64,000 nucleotides of DNA from Rhizobium nepotum 39/7. GTDB taxonomy: Bacteria > Pseudomonadota > Alphaproteobacteria > Rhizobiales > Rhizobiaceae. The notes below the pieces were generated by a model that searched no databases, was not told the DNA's origin, and saw only the letters and a program-made list of their open reading frames with translations. Shown piece after piece: positions 43,880 to 53,706 of the stretch. The position numbers and the translations under genes were made by a program. Within the stretch, counting starts at the first letter, position 1, and every line of letters begins with the position of its first letter. The stretch covers positions 1 through 64,000 of the forward strand of contig NZ_JWJH01000002.1 of NCBI RefSeq assembly GCF_000949865.1. The letters run 5' to 3'.

Positions 43880-45169
43880 TTACATGTACGGATACATCGG
43901 GAAACGGTCGGTCAGGCCGACGACCTTTTCACGCACCGCAGCCTCGACGGCAGCATTGCCCTCATCCGAATTGGCGACCTTCAGACCATCGAGAACCTCG
44001 ACGATCAGCTTGCCGATTTCGCGGAATTCCGCTTCCTTGAAACCGCGCGTCGTGCCGGCCGGCGTGCCGAGACGTACACCTGAAGTGACGAAGGGCTTTT
44101 CCGGATCGAAAGGAATGCCGTTCTTGTTGCAGGTGACGTAAGCGCGGCCGAGGGCTGCTTCCGCCCGTTTGCCGGTGGCGTTCTTCTTGCGAAGGTCAAC
44201 CAGCATCAGGTGGTTGTCGGTGCCGCCGGAGACGACGTCAAGTCCACCTTCAATCAGCGTTTCGGCAAGCACCTTGGCGTTCTTGACGACCTGTGCGGCA
44301 TAGTCCTGGAATTCCGGCTGCAACGCTTCACCGAAGGCAACGGCCTTGGCAGCGATGATGTGCATCAGCGGACCGCCCTGAAGACCCGGGAAAACGGCCG
44401 AGTTGAACTTCTTGGCCAGATCTTCGTCATTGGTCAGGATAACGCCACCGCGCGGGCCCCGCAGCGACTTGTGCGTCGTGGTGGTAGCAACGTGGCAATG
44501 CGGGAATGGCGACGGATGCTGGCCACCGGCAACGAGACCAGCGATATGCGCCATGTCGACCATGAGGTACGCGCCGACTTCATCTGCGATCTCGCGGAAA
44601 CGCTTCCAGTCCCAGATGCGGGAATATGCCGTGCCGCCAGCGATGATGAGCTTCGGCTTGTGGGTGCGCGCCTTCTCTGCAACATCGTCCATGTCGAGCA
44701 GGTTGTCGCCTTCACGCACGCCGTAGGAAACGACGTTGAACCACTTGCCGGACATGTTGACCGGCGAACCATGCGTCAGGTGGCCTCCCGAGTTCAGATC
44801 GAGACCCATGAAGGTATCGCCCGGCTGCAAGAGCGCGAGGAACACGGCCTGGTTCATCTGCGAACCGGAATTCGGCTGGACGTTGGCGAAGTTGACGCCG
44901 AACAGCTTCTTGGCGCGTTCGATGGCAAGCTCTTCGGCGATATCGACGAACTGGCAGCCGCCGTAATAACGCTTGCCCGGATAACCTTCGGCATATTTGT
45001 TGGTCATGATCGAACCCTGCGCTTCAAGCACGGCGCGGGAAACGATGTTTTCCGAGGCGATCAGTTCGATCTCGTGGCGCTGGCGACCCAGTTCCTTCTC
45101 GATCGCGCCGAAAATATCCGGATCGACTTCGGCAAGCGGACGGGAGAAGAAAGCATCTGTGTTCGACAT
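43880..45169 (-). CDS. glyA: serine hydroxymethyltransferase
   Basis: This encodes 429 residues from ATG 45169 behind AGGAG; a frame to 45256 is open but unsupported. The PLP lysine lies in [16 protein letters not shown], with [11 protein letters not shown] and [16 protein letters not shown] near the N-terminus. It interconverts serine and glycine, charging tetrahydrofolate with one-carbon units. It heads the glyA-nrdR-ribD-ribE operon; a 363-base gap with a RIME-like repeat separates it from the L,D-transpeptidase gene. Confidence 0.96.
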   Translation of the reverse strand: MSNTDAFFSRPLAEVDPDIFGAIEKELGRQRHEIELIASENIVSRAVLEAQGSIMTNKYAEGYPGKRYYGGCQFVDIAEELAIERAKKLFGVNFANVQPNSGSQMNQAVFLALLQPGDTFMGLDLNSGGHLTHGSPVNMSGKWFNVVSYGVREGDNLLDMDDVAEKARTHKPKLIIAGGTAYSRIWDWKRFREIADEVGAYLMVDMAHIAGLVAGGQHPSPFPHCHVATTTTHKSLRGPRGGVILTNDEDLAKKFNSAVFPGLQGGPLMHIIAAKAVAFGEALQPEFQDYAAQVVKNAKVLAETLIEGGLDVVSGGTDNHLMLVDLRKKNATGKRAEAALGRAYVTCNKNGIPFDPEKPFVTSGVRLGTPAGTTRGFKEAEFREIGKLIVEVLDGLKVANSDEGNAAVEAAVREKVVGLTDRFPMYPYM

Positions 45170-45373
45170 GGTGAAGGCTCCTGAAACAGTAATGCGAAGG
45201 CGTCTTAGCGCCCTGCCCGGACAAGAGCAATACGGGCAACGAGATTTGCCCGTCAAACTGCGACGTCACAACGAAAAACGACAGTTCTTTTTTCAAAAGC
45301 AGCGGCGAAAAGAAAAAAAGCGGCGCCTGGCGGGAAGGATCAAGACTTGTGGAGAAAGGCGACAACCTCTCCT

Positions 45374-45488
45374 CCGTCACCCCGGACTTGATCCGGCATC
45401 CAGCCACGGCGCGTCCGCGCCGTGAGAGGAGTCTTTTGCGATCAAGGACTTGATCGCGCTGGACCCCGGATCAAGTCCGGGGTGACGG
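45374..45488. repeat. palindromic repeat with two perfect inner hairpins (RIME-like)
   Basis: The 23-base arms 45374-45396 and 45466-45488 are exactly complementary. Between them lie two perfect hairpins, CACGGCGCG-TC-CGCGCCGTG (45405-45424) and GCGATCAAG-GA-CTTGATCGC (45438-45457). As RNA or single-strand DNA it would fold into a three-way junction. It lies in the gap between glyA and the transpeptidase gene; nothing else is recognised in 45170-45532. Confidence 0.9.
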
Positions 45489-45532
45489 CGTATGAGGGCT
45501 ACGCCGCATCTGCCAAGGCCAGCAAAGCCTGA

Positions 45533-46864
45533 TCAGTTGCGCGGCAACAGGTCGTCATCGACAGGACCGGCCGGCTGCTCGATGCCGGTGGTCGTGTTGA
45601 GCGCCAGTTCGGCATTGCCGTCTTTTTCATAGATGTCGTCCCGGAACTGCACCACGCCGTCCTTCGCCGACCATGCGGTGATATAGACGAAATAGACCGG
45701 AACTTCCTGCCCCAGCTTGATCGGGGTGTTGACGCGGGTTGCGATGACGCGTTCCATTTCCTGGCGCGACCAGCCGGGCGTGTCGCGCAGCAGCCAGCTC
45801 GTAAGGTCGCGCACGTTCTGCACGCGCACGCAGCCGGAGGATTCGAACCGCATCAGCTTGTTGAACAGGCCCTGCTGCGGCGTATCGTGCATATATTCGT
45901 TGTTGGGATTGTGGAAGTTGATCTTCGTCGAGGACATGGCGTTGATCTTGCCGGGGTCCTGACGGAACATCAGGTTCGGGGCCTTCGGCGCGAACCAGTC
46001 GACCGATGTCGGCGAAACTTCCTGTCCCTTGCCATCGATGAGACGGATGTTGTTCCGCTCCAGATAGGTCGGGTCCTTCTGCATCAGCGGCACGATGTCC
46101 TTTTCGACAATCGAGCGCGGTGCTGTCCAGTAAGGGTTGAGGATGACCTCGTAGATCTTGGAATTGATGACGTGGGTCGGGCGGCTGGCGCGGCCGACGA
46201 CGGCCGTGTTGCGCAGGACGACGCGTTCATTCTCAACCGCCTCGATGGCGGCGGCCGGAATATTTACCATCAGGTGGCGCTGACCGAGATCGCCCGACAT
46301 GGACTGGATGCGCACGAGGTTGGTCTGCAATTGCGCCAGACGAATCTGGGCGGCAACATTGAGCGCCTTGGTGGTATATTCGCCGCTGACGCCATCGGCG
46401 GGAAGACCGTGGCGGGCCTGGAAGCGCTTCAGCGCACCGTCGACGTAGGAATCGAAAGCGTTGGAAATACCGGCTTCGCGCGGCAGGTCGCCGGACACCA
46501 TCAGGCGCTGGCGAAGTGCCTGCACGGAAGGGTCGGAGACGCCGATCTGAAGACGCTGCTGCGTGATTGGCACTTCCGGCCAGCCGCCATTCTGCACGAT
46601 CTGCTGATATTGCATGATCGCCTGCTGCATGTAGGCAGGCGCTTCGCGTCCGAGAACCGGATTGTTGGAAACAACGCCGACGGCGGAACGCGATGAATTG
46701 GCGTCGAACTGGTCATCCCAGTTGCCGCGGCGCGAGGAGCCCATGAGATCGTTGAACGCATCCTGCGCAAAAGCAGGAGCGGCAAGCGCGGCAGCGCCAA
46801 CGGAAACGGCCGAGCGCAGAAGCGCGCGACGCGATACGGGATCGGATACGGATTTTTTTGTCAT
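45533..46864 (-). CDS. L,D-transpeptidase (YkuD domain), exported
   Basis: This encodes 443 residues with a twin-arginine-like signal (SRRALLRSAVSVGAAALAAPAFA). A peptidoglycan-binding domain (SYVDGALKRFQARHGLPADG) is followed by the YkuD catalytic domain with HDTPQQGLF and SSGCVRVQNVRDL (Cys near residue 356). It forms 3-3 cross-links in peptidoglycan, which are abundant in Agrobacterium. LdtR is encoded upstream on the same strand, matching the ldtR-ldtP pair described in Liberibacter. Confidence 0.9.
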   Translation of the reverse strand: MTKKSVSDPVSRRALLRSAVSVGAAALAAPAFAQDAFNDLMGSSRRGNWDDQFDANSSRSAVGVVSNNPVLGREAPAYMQQAIMQYQQIVQNGGWPEVPITQQRLQIGVSDPSVQALRQRLMVSGDLPREAGISNAFDSYVDGALKRFQARHGLPADGVSGEYTTKALNVAAQIRLAQLQTNLVRIQSMSGDLGQRHLMVNIPAAAIEAVENERVVLRNTAVVGRASRPTHVINSKIYEVILNPYWTAPRSIVEKDIVPLMQKDPTYLERNNIRLIDGKGQEVSPTSVDWFAPKAPNLMFRQDPGKINAMSSTKINFHNPNNEYMHDTPQQGLFNKLMRFESSGCVRVQNVRDLTSWLLRDTPGWSRQEMERVIATRVNTPIKLGQEVPVYFVYITAWSAKDGVVQFRDDIYEKDGNAELALNTTTGIEQPAGPVDDDLLPRN

Positions 46865-46905
46865 TTCACCTACCAGCCACTCTCTTCGGCATTCTGAACA
46901 ATGCC

Positions 46906-46940
46906 TAAATCAATATGATTAACAAACACGTACAACGTGT
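46906..46940 (-). promoter_or_regulatory. two adjacent palindromes upstream of the L,D-transpeptidase gene
   Basis: AATCA-ATA-TGATT (46908-46920) and ACACG-TACAA-CGTGT (46926-46940) lie 44-76 bases before the start, in the 379-base gap 46865-47243. AATCAAT also recurs in the ldtR upstream region (near 47817 and 47933). These are candidate LdtR sites; the remainder of the gap shows no gene. Confidence 0.45.
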
Positions 46941-47243
46941 CTGCCGGCCGGTAATGCTCAATGCCCAGGGTCTTGGGCGCCATTGTCTGGCAGATCAGTC
47001 GGGACTTGCCACGACAGCAGGAGAAACCGCCGGCTTCTTCACCTTTGCCGGTCCCATATCAATATGGCCAATTCGTGTCACGGGCCTTTTCTCACGAAGC
47101 TGTGTATGCCTTGCAAAACAGGGCGAAGGCGCGCCCGACAGGCGGGGCTTGACACCACAAGAACGTGGCGCGGTCCCAAGGCGAATCCGCAAGCCGGAGG
47201 CAAACCGATGCCCCCGGCTCTAACAGTGAAACCGTCGCGGAAA

Positions 47244-47756
47244 TTACAGGCGGTAAGCGATCGAGTCGTTCCAGAAACGGTCGAGGCGCTGCAGCAGTTT
47301 GTTCATTTCGGAGAACTCGCCGGTGCCGATGCCGCCGACCTTCTCGATGGAGCCGACGTGGCGCTCATAGAGATGGGCAACCGTTTCGGCGATTTCCTGG
47401 CCCTTTTCGGTCAGGCTGATGCGGACCGAGCGGCGGTCGACGCGCGAACGCTGGTGGTTGATGAGACCGAGGTCGACCAGCTTCTTGACGTTGTAGGAGA
47501 CGTTCGATCCGAGGTAATAACCACGCGAACGAAGCTCGCCGGCCGTCAGTTCGGAATTGCCGATGTTGAACAGCAGGAGTGCCTGAACGGCGTTGACGTC
47601 ATCGCGACCCTGACGATCGAACTCGTCCTTGATGACATCGAGGAGGCGGCGGTGGAGACGTTCCACCAGATGCAGCGACTCCATGTAGAGCGAACGGATG
47701 GTATCTTCATGTGCGTCGGCAACAACGGCCTGCGGCTTTACTTTGCTATTGATCAT
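47244..47756 (-). CDS. ldtR: MarR-family regulator LdtR
   Basis: This encodes 170 residues. The winged helix (QALLLFNIGNSELTAGELRS, YYLGSNVSYNVKKLVDLGLI, QRSRVDRRSVRISLTEKG) is flanked by dimerisation helices. The sequence fits LdtR, the MarR-type activator that controls an L,D-transpeptidase and osmotic tolerance in Liberibacter and Sinorhizobium. The neighbouring transpeptidase gene supports the assignment. A Lys/Val start (MINSKVKPQAVV) follows a well-spaced upstream promoter region. Confidence 0.88.
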   Translation of the reverse strand: MINSKVKPQAVVADAHEDTIRSLYMESLHLVERLHRRLLDVIKDEFDRQGRDDVNAVQALLLFNIGNSELTAGELRSRGYYLGSNVSYNVKKLVDLGLINHQRSRVDRRSVRISLTEKGQEIAETVAHLYERHVGSIEKVGGIGTGEFSEMNKLLQRLDRFWNDSIAYRL

Positions 47757-47987
47757 GACTGCCTCACTGTTTTGTTTGGCGGTGTGTTTGTTTGTCTCCC
47801 GCCTTGAGTGAGAACCTAATCAATGCGCATAAAATTCTACTTAAAAGCTACGATTAATGAATGGTTACCAGCATTTTTCCCAGCGGCCCGAACTTGTGGC
47901 GAAGCGGGAATGGCCAGCGCTCATCCGTTATAAATCAATGACTTATGGATTGAATTTGGTCGAAAAACGGGCCGAATTGCTTTATTA

Positions 47988-48425
47988 TTATGGTAAATCA
48001 ATTCTTGCGCGCTCTTCATTTTGGCGCTGATCCAGCCAAAAAGCGACCAGGAATAGTATATAAATGGTTGCCACGAGACCCTGCATGACGGGCACAAGCG
48101 TGTTGGCGCCGAAGATATGCGGCCACACCTTGTACATGGCGATCTGCGTGCCGGCGCCCAGGACCCACATGACCGCGCCCCAGGACGCGCCGAGCCAGAG
48201 ACCGAGGGCCGCGACGGGGAAAATCACCGCAAGCGCGCTGCCCGCCACCCGCCAGGGCAGGTTCAGCATATCGAACCGGCCCTGCCCTCCAAGGGAATAT
48301 CCCGTCAGCATCGCCCAATATTGCAAGCCGAACCAGAAACAGGAAAGCGCGACCAGTCTCATGAAGACCAGAAAGAGGATTTCCGTAAGCGGACGTTTCG
48401 GCAGAGATTGAGAATCAGGTTCCAT
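47988..48425 (-). CDS. DUF6163-like four-helix membrane protein
   Basis: This encodes 145 residues with four hydrophobic helices (near residues 15-40, 57-77, 80-100 and 110-133) and a short charged C-terminus. It fits the rhizobial DUF6163 family, unknown in function. It lies between ldtR and hemB, divergent from hemB, an order I associate with Rhizobiaceae. A frame extending to 49204 in another register is a shadow of hemB. Confidence 0.75.
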   Translation of the reverse strand: MEPDSQSLPKRPLTEILFLVFMRLVALSCFWFGLQYWAMLTGYSLGGQGRFDMLNLPWRVAGSALAVIFPVAALGLWLGASWGAVMWVLGAGTQIAMYKVWPHIFGANTLVPVMQGLVATIYILFLVAFWLDQRQNEERARIDLP

Positions 48426-48619
48426 GGCCGGAAGATACGGTCTCGACGGGCGGGCGACCAGCCCATATTGAATTCCCCGGCCTGCCTTGTCAAAGCGTCC
48501 TTGCCCGCAGGGGAAGCCAAAAGGGGGAAGTCCAAGGGAAACATTGTCGCATTCGCACGGCGCATGCTTCGTGTTATGCAGCTTTCCTGACTTGGACGGG
48601 ATACGAAGGACATTCTTAC

Positions 48620-49633
48620 ATGCAGGACAAAACGCATCTGGTCGACGAGATCACCGGCCATCGCCGCATGCGACGCAATCGCAAGGCGGACTGGACGCGC
48701 CGGCTGGTTCAGGAAAGCCGCCTGACCGTCGATGATCTCATCTGGCCGGTCTTCATCGTGCCGGGCAGCAATATCCTCGATCCCATACCGGCGATGCCCG
48801 GCGTCAACCGCATGAGCATCGACCGGCTGGTCGAGGCAGCGAAAGAAGCCGCCGATCTCGGCATTCCCGCAATCGCGACCTTCCCGAATATCGAGATGGA
48901 CCTGCGCGACGAAACCGGCTCGAACGCGCTCGAGGCCAATAATCTCATCAATCAGGCGACCATTGCGGTCAAAAAAGCCGTTCCGAATATTGGCATGATT
49001 ACCGATGTCGCGCTCGACCCCTTCACCAGCCACGGCCATGACGGCATTCTTCGCGGCGACGAGATCGTCAACGACGAGACGGTGGAACAGGTCGTCAAGG
49101 CGGCGATCCTTCAGGCCGATGCCGGTTCGGACATCATTTCGCCGTCGGAAATGATGGATGGCCGCATCGGCGCCATCCGTCGCGGTCTCGACGCGGCCGG
49201 GCATCAGAATGTCGGCATCATGGCTTACGCTACGAAATTCGCCTCCGGCTATTACGGCCCCTATCGCGAGGCCATCTCCACGGCCGGCCTGCTGAAGGGC
49301 GACAAGAACAGCTATTACATCAGCCCCGCCAACGGCATGGAGGCAATCCGCGACGCAGCGTTCGACGTGGAGGAAGGCGCCGACATGCTGATGGTCAAAC
49401 CCGGCCTGCCCTATCTCGACATCTGCTGGCGGCTGAAAGAGAATTTCGGGCTGCCGACTTTCGCCTATCAGGTGTCCGGCGAATATACCCAGATCAAGGC
49501 CGCGGCCATGAACGGCTGGATCGACGGCGAGCGCGTGATGATGGAAACACTTCTCTGCTTCAAGCGTGCGGGCTGCGACGGCGTCCTGACCTATTTCGCC
49601 CTGGAGGCTGCGCGCAAACTCGCAAAGGGCTGA
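48620..49633 (+). CDS. hemB: delta-aminolevulinic acid dehydratase (porphobilinogen synthase)
   Basis: This encodes 337 residues that join two 5-aminolevulinates to porphobilinogen for haem. The two Schiff-base lysines are in YATKFASGYYGPYREA and LMVKPGLPYLDI; the metal-site region has DVALDPFTSHGHDG with Asp ligands where zinc enzymes have Cys, so it is the Mg2+-dependent class. It starts at ATG 48620 after AAGGA. It is divergent from DUF6163 and followed by RDD. Confidence 0.95.
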   Translation: MQDKTHLVDEITGHRRMRRNRKADWTRRLVQESRLTVDDLIWPVFIVPGSNILDPIPAMPGVNRMSIDRLVEAAKEAADLGIPAIATFPNIEMDLRDETGSNALEANNLINQATIAVKKAVPNIGMITDVALDPFTSHGHDGILRGDEIVNDETVEQVVKAAILQADAGSDIISPSEMMDGRIGAIRRGLDAAGHQNVGIMAYATKFASGYYGPYREAISTAGLLKGDKNSYYISPANGMEAIRDAAFDVEEGADMLMVKPGLPYLDICWRLKENFGLPTFAYQVSGEYTQIKAAAMNGWIDGERVMMETLLCFKRAGCDGVLTYFALEAARKLAKG

Positions 49634-49731
49634 CAGCCGACACTTATTGTATTCGGTCGTTTGCTTCCCATATTGTCTGCTGACACGGCATATGCGCCGA
49701 GCTGTCAGAACCTCTCAGGAGAAAACGACCG

Positions 49732-50190
49732 ATGAACCTCGACCAGAACCCCACCTATGCCGCACCGGACGACTGGCGCGCCTATAGCGGCGTCCTGAGC
49801 CGGCGCGTCTTCGCGTTCCTCATCGATTATGCGATCGTCCTCCTCTTATGCATTCCAGCCGCCGTGATCGTCTTCTTTCTGGGTGTGATCACGCTGGGTC
49901 TCGGCTTCTTCCTCTATCCGGCGCTGTTCGTCATCGTGGCGGTGCTTTATTTCGGCGCGACGCTCAGCGGCTCGTCACAGGCGACGCCCGGCATGCGGTC
50001 GATGGGAATAGCAATGGCGCGCATGGACGGGCGGCGAATCGATTTTCTTCTGGCGATCGTGCACATCGTGCTTTTCTGGGTCATCAACTCGGTTCTGACG
50101 CCGCTGATCCTGCTTGCGGGCCTGTTTACCGAGCGCTCGCGCCTCGTTCACGACTTCTTGCTCGGCACCGTCATGGTCAGAACACGCTGA
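49732..50190 (+). CDS. RDD-family membrane protein
   Basis: This encodes 152 residues with three hydrophobic helices. The RDD signature is seen as YSGVLSRRVFAFLIDYAIVL near residue 18, with Arg, Asp and a later TPGMRSMGIAMARMDGRR loop and RSRLVHDFLLGTVMV. Function is not settled; some members are Na+/H+ antiporters. A GGAGAAAA ribosome-binding site precedes ATG 49732. It follows hemB by 98 bases. Confidence 0.86.
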   Translation: MNLDQNPTYAAPDDWRAYSGVLSRRVFAFLIDYAIVLLLCIPAAVIVFFLGVITLGLGFFLYPALFVIVAVLYFGATLSGSSQATPGMRSMGIAMARMDGRRIDFLLAIVHIVLFWVINSVLTPLILLAGLFTERSRLVHDFLLGTVMVRTR

Positions 50191-50197
50191 TATCGAG

Positions 50198-50220
50198 GAA
50201 AGCCATGAAACATGGCTTTC
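50198..50220 (+). terminator. hairpin after the RDD gene
   Basis: GAAAGCCATG (50198-50207) and CATGGCTTTC (50211-50220) form a ten-base perfect stem with an AAA loop, eight bases after the RDD stop. The T run is short (TTTCAT). Confidence 0.65.
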
Positions 50221-50367
50221 ATACCAGGCAAATACCGCATCTCGCAGTTGACGTTTTCCGGCATTTTGCCATTCTGTGATATTATGCATGTCGCTTGAAG
50301 CGCTGCCGCAGCCCCATAGAAATTGCGGCGCGCATTCATAACAGACGCAGGAGGCGATCACGGCTCG

Positions 50368-51126
50368 ATGAACACGCAGGCGACGCCCTCTCCTCAATTC
50401 TATCTTACGGCACCGGCCACCTGCCCCTATTTGCCGAACCAGATGGAGCGGAAGGTCTTCACACATCTGGTCGGCCCGCGCGCGTCGGAAATGAACGACC
50501 TTCTGACCCAGGGCGGTTTCAGGCGTTCGCAAAACATCGCCTATCGCCCGGCCTGCGAAACCTGCCGCGCCTGCGTTTCCGTGCGCATCCTCACCGAACA
50601 GTTCCAGCCGACAAAGTCGATGCGGCGCGTTCTGTCCATCAACAGGGATGTCGTCGCCACGGTCCACGCCGCCGAGCCATCCACCGAACAGTTCTCATTG
50701 TTTCGCCGATATCTCGATCATCGCCACCAGTCAGGCGGCATGTCCGACATGTCGGCGCTGGACTATGCGATCATGGTCGAGGACACACATGTGAACACCC
50801 GCATCATCGAATATCGCGTGCGTGAGCCCGGCTCCGGCATCGATTCCAGCAAGCGCGGCGAGCTTCTGGCGGTGGCGCTCAGCGACGTGATGAGCGACGG
50901 GCTGTCGATGGTCTATTCCTTCTTCAATCCCGATCTCGAAAAACGCTCGCTCGGCACCTTCATGATCATGGATCACATCACCCGCACCCGCGCACTCGGC
51001 CTGCCGCATGTCTATCTCGGCTACTGGGTCGATGGTTCGGAAAAGATGGGATACAAGACCCGCTACCATCCGCAGGAGCACCTGACCCCGCGCGGCTGGG
51101 AGGTTTACCACCCCGAAGAAAAGTAA
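50368..51126 (+). CDS. bpt: aminoacyl-tRNA-protein transferase (Bpt/ATE family)
   Basis: This encodes 252 residues from ATG 50368 with AGGAGG 13 bases upstream. The N-terminal Cys motif is [17 protein letters not shown] and [12 protein letters not shown]; the GNAT-like C-terminal half has [20 protein letters not shown] and [20 protein letters not shown]. The family attaches leucine or arginine to N-terminal acidic residues, marking proteins for ClpAP. Alphaproteobacterial members are usually Bpt-like (leucyl); the exact amino acid is inference. Confidence 0.9.
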   Translation: MNTQATPSPQFYLTAPATCPYLPNQMERKVFTHLVGPRASEMNDLLTQGGFRRSQNIAYRPACETCRACVSVRILTEQFQPTKSMRRVLSINRDVVATVHAAEPSTEQFSLFRRYLDHRHQSGGMSDMSALDYAIMVEDTHVNTRIIEYRVREPGSGIDSSKRGELLAVALSDVMSDGLSMVYSFFNPDLEKRSLGTFMIMDHITRTRALGLPHVYLGYWVDGSEKMGYKTRYHPQEHLTPRGWEVYHPEEK

Positions 51127-51180
51127 AAGCGTTCGCCAAGTCATGAGGCAACGCTCGGTTCGACAACCAAACAAAATGTC

Positions 51181-51219
51181 TAAATGACGTACCAGGCAAT
51201 CCTCCCGGTACGTCATTTA
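51181..51219. terminator. bidirectional inverted repeat between bpt and parC
   Basis: A 13-base perfect stem (TAAATGACGTACC 51181-51193 with GGTACGTCATTTA 51207-51219) has a 13-base loop, between convergent genes whose stops are at 51126 and 51224. Confidence 0.75.
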
Positions 51220-51223
51220 CATG

Positions 51224-53476
51224 TCACCCGCCAAATTTCCCGCTACGCGGAAACCCCTTCGGCACGGTACGGCCCACTGTCGCCCGTTCGGCCAGCCATT
51301 CGCGTAATTCTTCGCCCACCTTGTTGAACAGACGCCCGGCCGTGTCGGACCAGCTTAAGCCCTCAGCGAGCGCGAAGCATTTCACGTCCACCACGCCGCC
51401 ATCCTTGTAGCGTTGCAGGCGCACGCCCTTGCCGCGAGACATTTCCGGCACCTGCGACAGCGGGAAGGCCAGAAGCTTGCGGTTTTCACCGACGACGGCG
51501 ACATGGTCGCCCGTCACCGGCACGGCGAGTTTGGCTTCATCAGGCATCGCGACATTCATGATTTGCTTGCCCTTGCGGGTATTGGCGACCATTTCGCTTT
51601 CGGCGACGATGAAGCCGTTGCCGCCGGTCGAGACGAGCAGCAGCTTGCGTGACGGATCGTGCACGAAGGCGGTCAGGATATCCTGGTCGTTCTCCATATC
51701 GACCATGATGCGGATCGGCTCGCCATGGCCGCGACCGCCCGGCAGCTTGTCGGCGCCGAGCGTATAGGCCTTACCGCCGGTGGTCAGCAGCAACAGCTTG
51801 TCGGTCGTCTGCGCCGGGAAGGCGAGCTTGGGGCCATCGCCCTCCTTGAAGGTCAGGGCCGACGTATCGGACATATGCCCCTTCAGCGCCCTGATCCAGC
51901 CCTTCTGCGAGATGACGATGGTGACCGGTTCCTTCTCGATCATCGCCTGCTGGATCGCCTCGATATCGGCATCCGGCGCATCCGCGAACTGCGTGCGGCG
52001 GCGGCCGATCTCGGTCGCCTTGGCGTATTTCTTTTTGACTTCGCCGATTTCCCAGGCGACGGTCTGCCACTGCTTCTCGTCGGAGGCGAGCAGCCCCTCG
52101 ATCTCGGCCTTCTCGCTGCTGAGTTCGGCGAACTCCTTGCGGATTTCGAATTCCTCGAGCTTGCGCAGATTGCGCAGCCGCATGTTGAGGATGGCTTCGG
52201 CCTGGTTGTCGGTGAGCGACCATTTCGCCATCATCACCTGTTTCGGCTCATCTTCCTCGCGGATGATACGGATCACCTCGTCGAGATTGAGATAGGCGAC
52301 AAGCAGGCCGCCGAGAATCTCAAGTCTGCGGTCGATGGCGGCGAGACGGTGGCGGGAACGGCGGACCAGCACGTCCTTGCGGTGCGCCAGCCATTCGCTC
52401 AGCACCTCGTTCAGCGCCATGACTTTCGGCACCTTGCCGAGAGACAGCACGTTCATGTTGAGCGGCAGACGGCTTTCGAGATCGGACAGGCGGAACAGCG
52501 ATTCCATCAGGAGCGTCGCATCGACGGTGCGGTTCTTCGGCACCAGCACGATGCGCACGTCTTCGGCGGATTCGTCGCGGACGTCCTCAAGCAGCGGCAG
52601 CCTGCGGGAAAGAAGCAGCTCGGCGATCTTCTCGATCAGGCGCGATTTCTGCACCTGGAAGGGGATTTCGGTGATGACGATCTGGTAGCCGCCGCGTCCG
52701 AGATCTTCCGTTTCCCACTTTGCGCGCACGCGGAAACCGCCGCGTCCCGTCTTGTAGGCATCGAGAATACTCTCGCGGCTTTCAACTATCACGCCACCGG
52801 TCGGCAGGTCGGGGCCGGGAATGAACTCCACCAGCTTTTCCACCGTCGCATCGGGATGCTTGATGAGATGGAGTGCGGCGTCGCAAAGTTCGTGCGCGTT
52901 GTGCGGTGGGATCGACGTCGCCATGCCGACGGCGATGCCGGAGGCTCCGTTGGCAAGCAGATTGGGGAACGCGCCCGGCAGGACGACAGGCTCTTCGTCC
53001 TCCTCGTTATAGGTAGCGCGGAAATCGACAGCATCCTCGCTGATGCCTTCCAGCAGCAGCGCCGCCACGTCGGTCATGCGCGCTTCGGTGTAACGATAGG
53101 CTGCGGCGCCATCGCCGTCGATATTGCCGAAATTACCCTGCCCGTCCACGATCGGATAACGTTGGGAGAAATCCTGCGCGAGACGCACCAGCGCATCGTA
53201 GACCGACTGGTCGCCGTGCGGGTGGAACTTACCGATCACGTCGCCGACGATACGGGCGCATTTCTTGAAGGCCGAGTTGGGGCGGATGCCCATCTCGCTC
53301 ATGGCGTGGATGATGCGGCGGTGAACCGGCTTCAGGCCGTCACGTACATCCGGCAGCGCACGATGCATGATCGTGGACAAGGCGTAAGCAAGGTAGCGCT
53401 CTTCAAGCGCCGCCTTCAAATCGACCGGATGAATGTTTTCTTCTCCGCCTGACGGAGGTACAAGATTTTTACCCAT
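51224..53476 (-). CDS. parC: DNA topoisomerase IV subunit A
   Basis: This encodes 750 residues. The catalytic Tyr lies in [15 protein letters not shown] near residue 125, and the DNA-gate helix is [20 protein letters not shown]. The C-terminal beta-pinwheel begins near [17 protein letters not shown], without the GyrA-box, so it is ParC rather than GyrA; length agrees. It decatenates replicated chromosomes with ParE. The ribosome-binding site at 53476 is weak. Confidence 0.94.
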   Translation of the reverse strand: MGKNLVPPSGGEENIHPVDLKAALEERYLAYALSTIMHRALPDVRDGLKPVHRRIIHAMSEMGIRPNSAFKKCARIVGDVIGKFHPHGDQSVYDALVRLAQDFSQRYPIVDGQGNFGNIDGDGAAAYRYTEARMTDVAALLLEGISEDAVDFRATYNEEDEEPVVLPGAFPNLLANGASGIAVGMATSIPPHNAHELCDAALHLIKHPDATVEKLVEFIPGPDLPTGGVIVESRESILDAYKTGRGGFRVRAKWETEDLGRGGYQIVITEIPFQVQKSRLIEKIAELLLSRRLPLLEDVRDESAEDVRIVLVPKNRTVDATLLMESLFRLSDLESRLPLNMNVLSLGKVPKVMALNEVLSEWLAHRKDVLVRRSRHRLAAIDRRLEILGGLLVAYLNLDEVIRIIREEDEPKQVMMAKWSLTDNQAEAILNMRLRNLRKLEEFEIRKEFAELSSEKAEIEGLLASDEKQWQTVAWEIGEVKKKYAKATEIGRRRTQFADAPDADIEAIQQAMIEKEPVTIVISQKGWIRALKGHMSDTSALTFKEGDGPKLAFPAQTTDKLLLLTTGGKAYTLGADKLPGGRGHGEPIRIMVDMENDQDILTAFVHDPSRKLLLVSTGGNGFIVAESEMVANTRKGKQIMNVAMPDEAKLAVPVTGDHVAVVGENRKLLAFPLSQVPEMSRGKGVRLQRYKDGGVVDVKCFALAEGLSWSDTAGRLFNKVGEELREWLAERATVGRTVPKGFPRSGKFGG

Positions 53477-53706
53477 GGTGCTTGACTAGCGGAAATGCCG
53501 ATTCCCGGCAAGAAATTCAGGGGCCTGCCCTGTGGATGAAAGCACCCCTTTCATGAGGTTTTTTATTAACCGCGTTGTAAATGCCGCAATGCCGCCGTCA
53601 TGCGAATCGATCTAAATCCTGTAGACCTTTGAATAATCGCGAATATAAATGTCACGATTCACATTTAGAACACGGTGCACATCCGCACGTTGAGGGAAGA
53701 AACACT

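Noticed and set aside
41383..45488. A composite transposon formed by the two nested-hairpin repeats flanking ribE-ribD-nrdR-glyA
   Set aside because: The elements are small and non-coding with no transposase between them, and the enclosed genes are in a conserved chromosomal order.
43880..45532. A riboswitch (glycine, tetrahydrofolate or FMN type) before glyA or the rib genes
   Set aside because: I looked for conserved riboswitch cores upstream of glyA, ribD and ribH and saw none; the gap before glyA is taken up by the repeat element.
51659..53452. A 597-codon open frame antisense to parC
   Set aside because: It lies wholly within parC, and its translation shows no domain.
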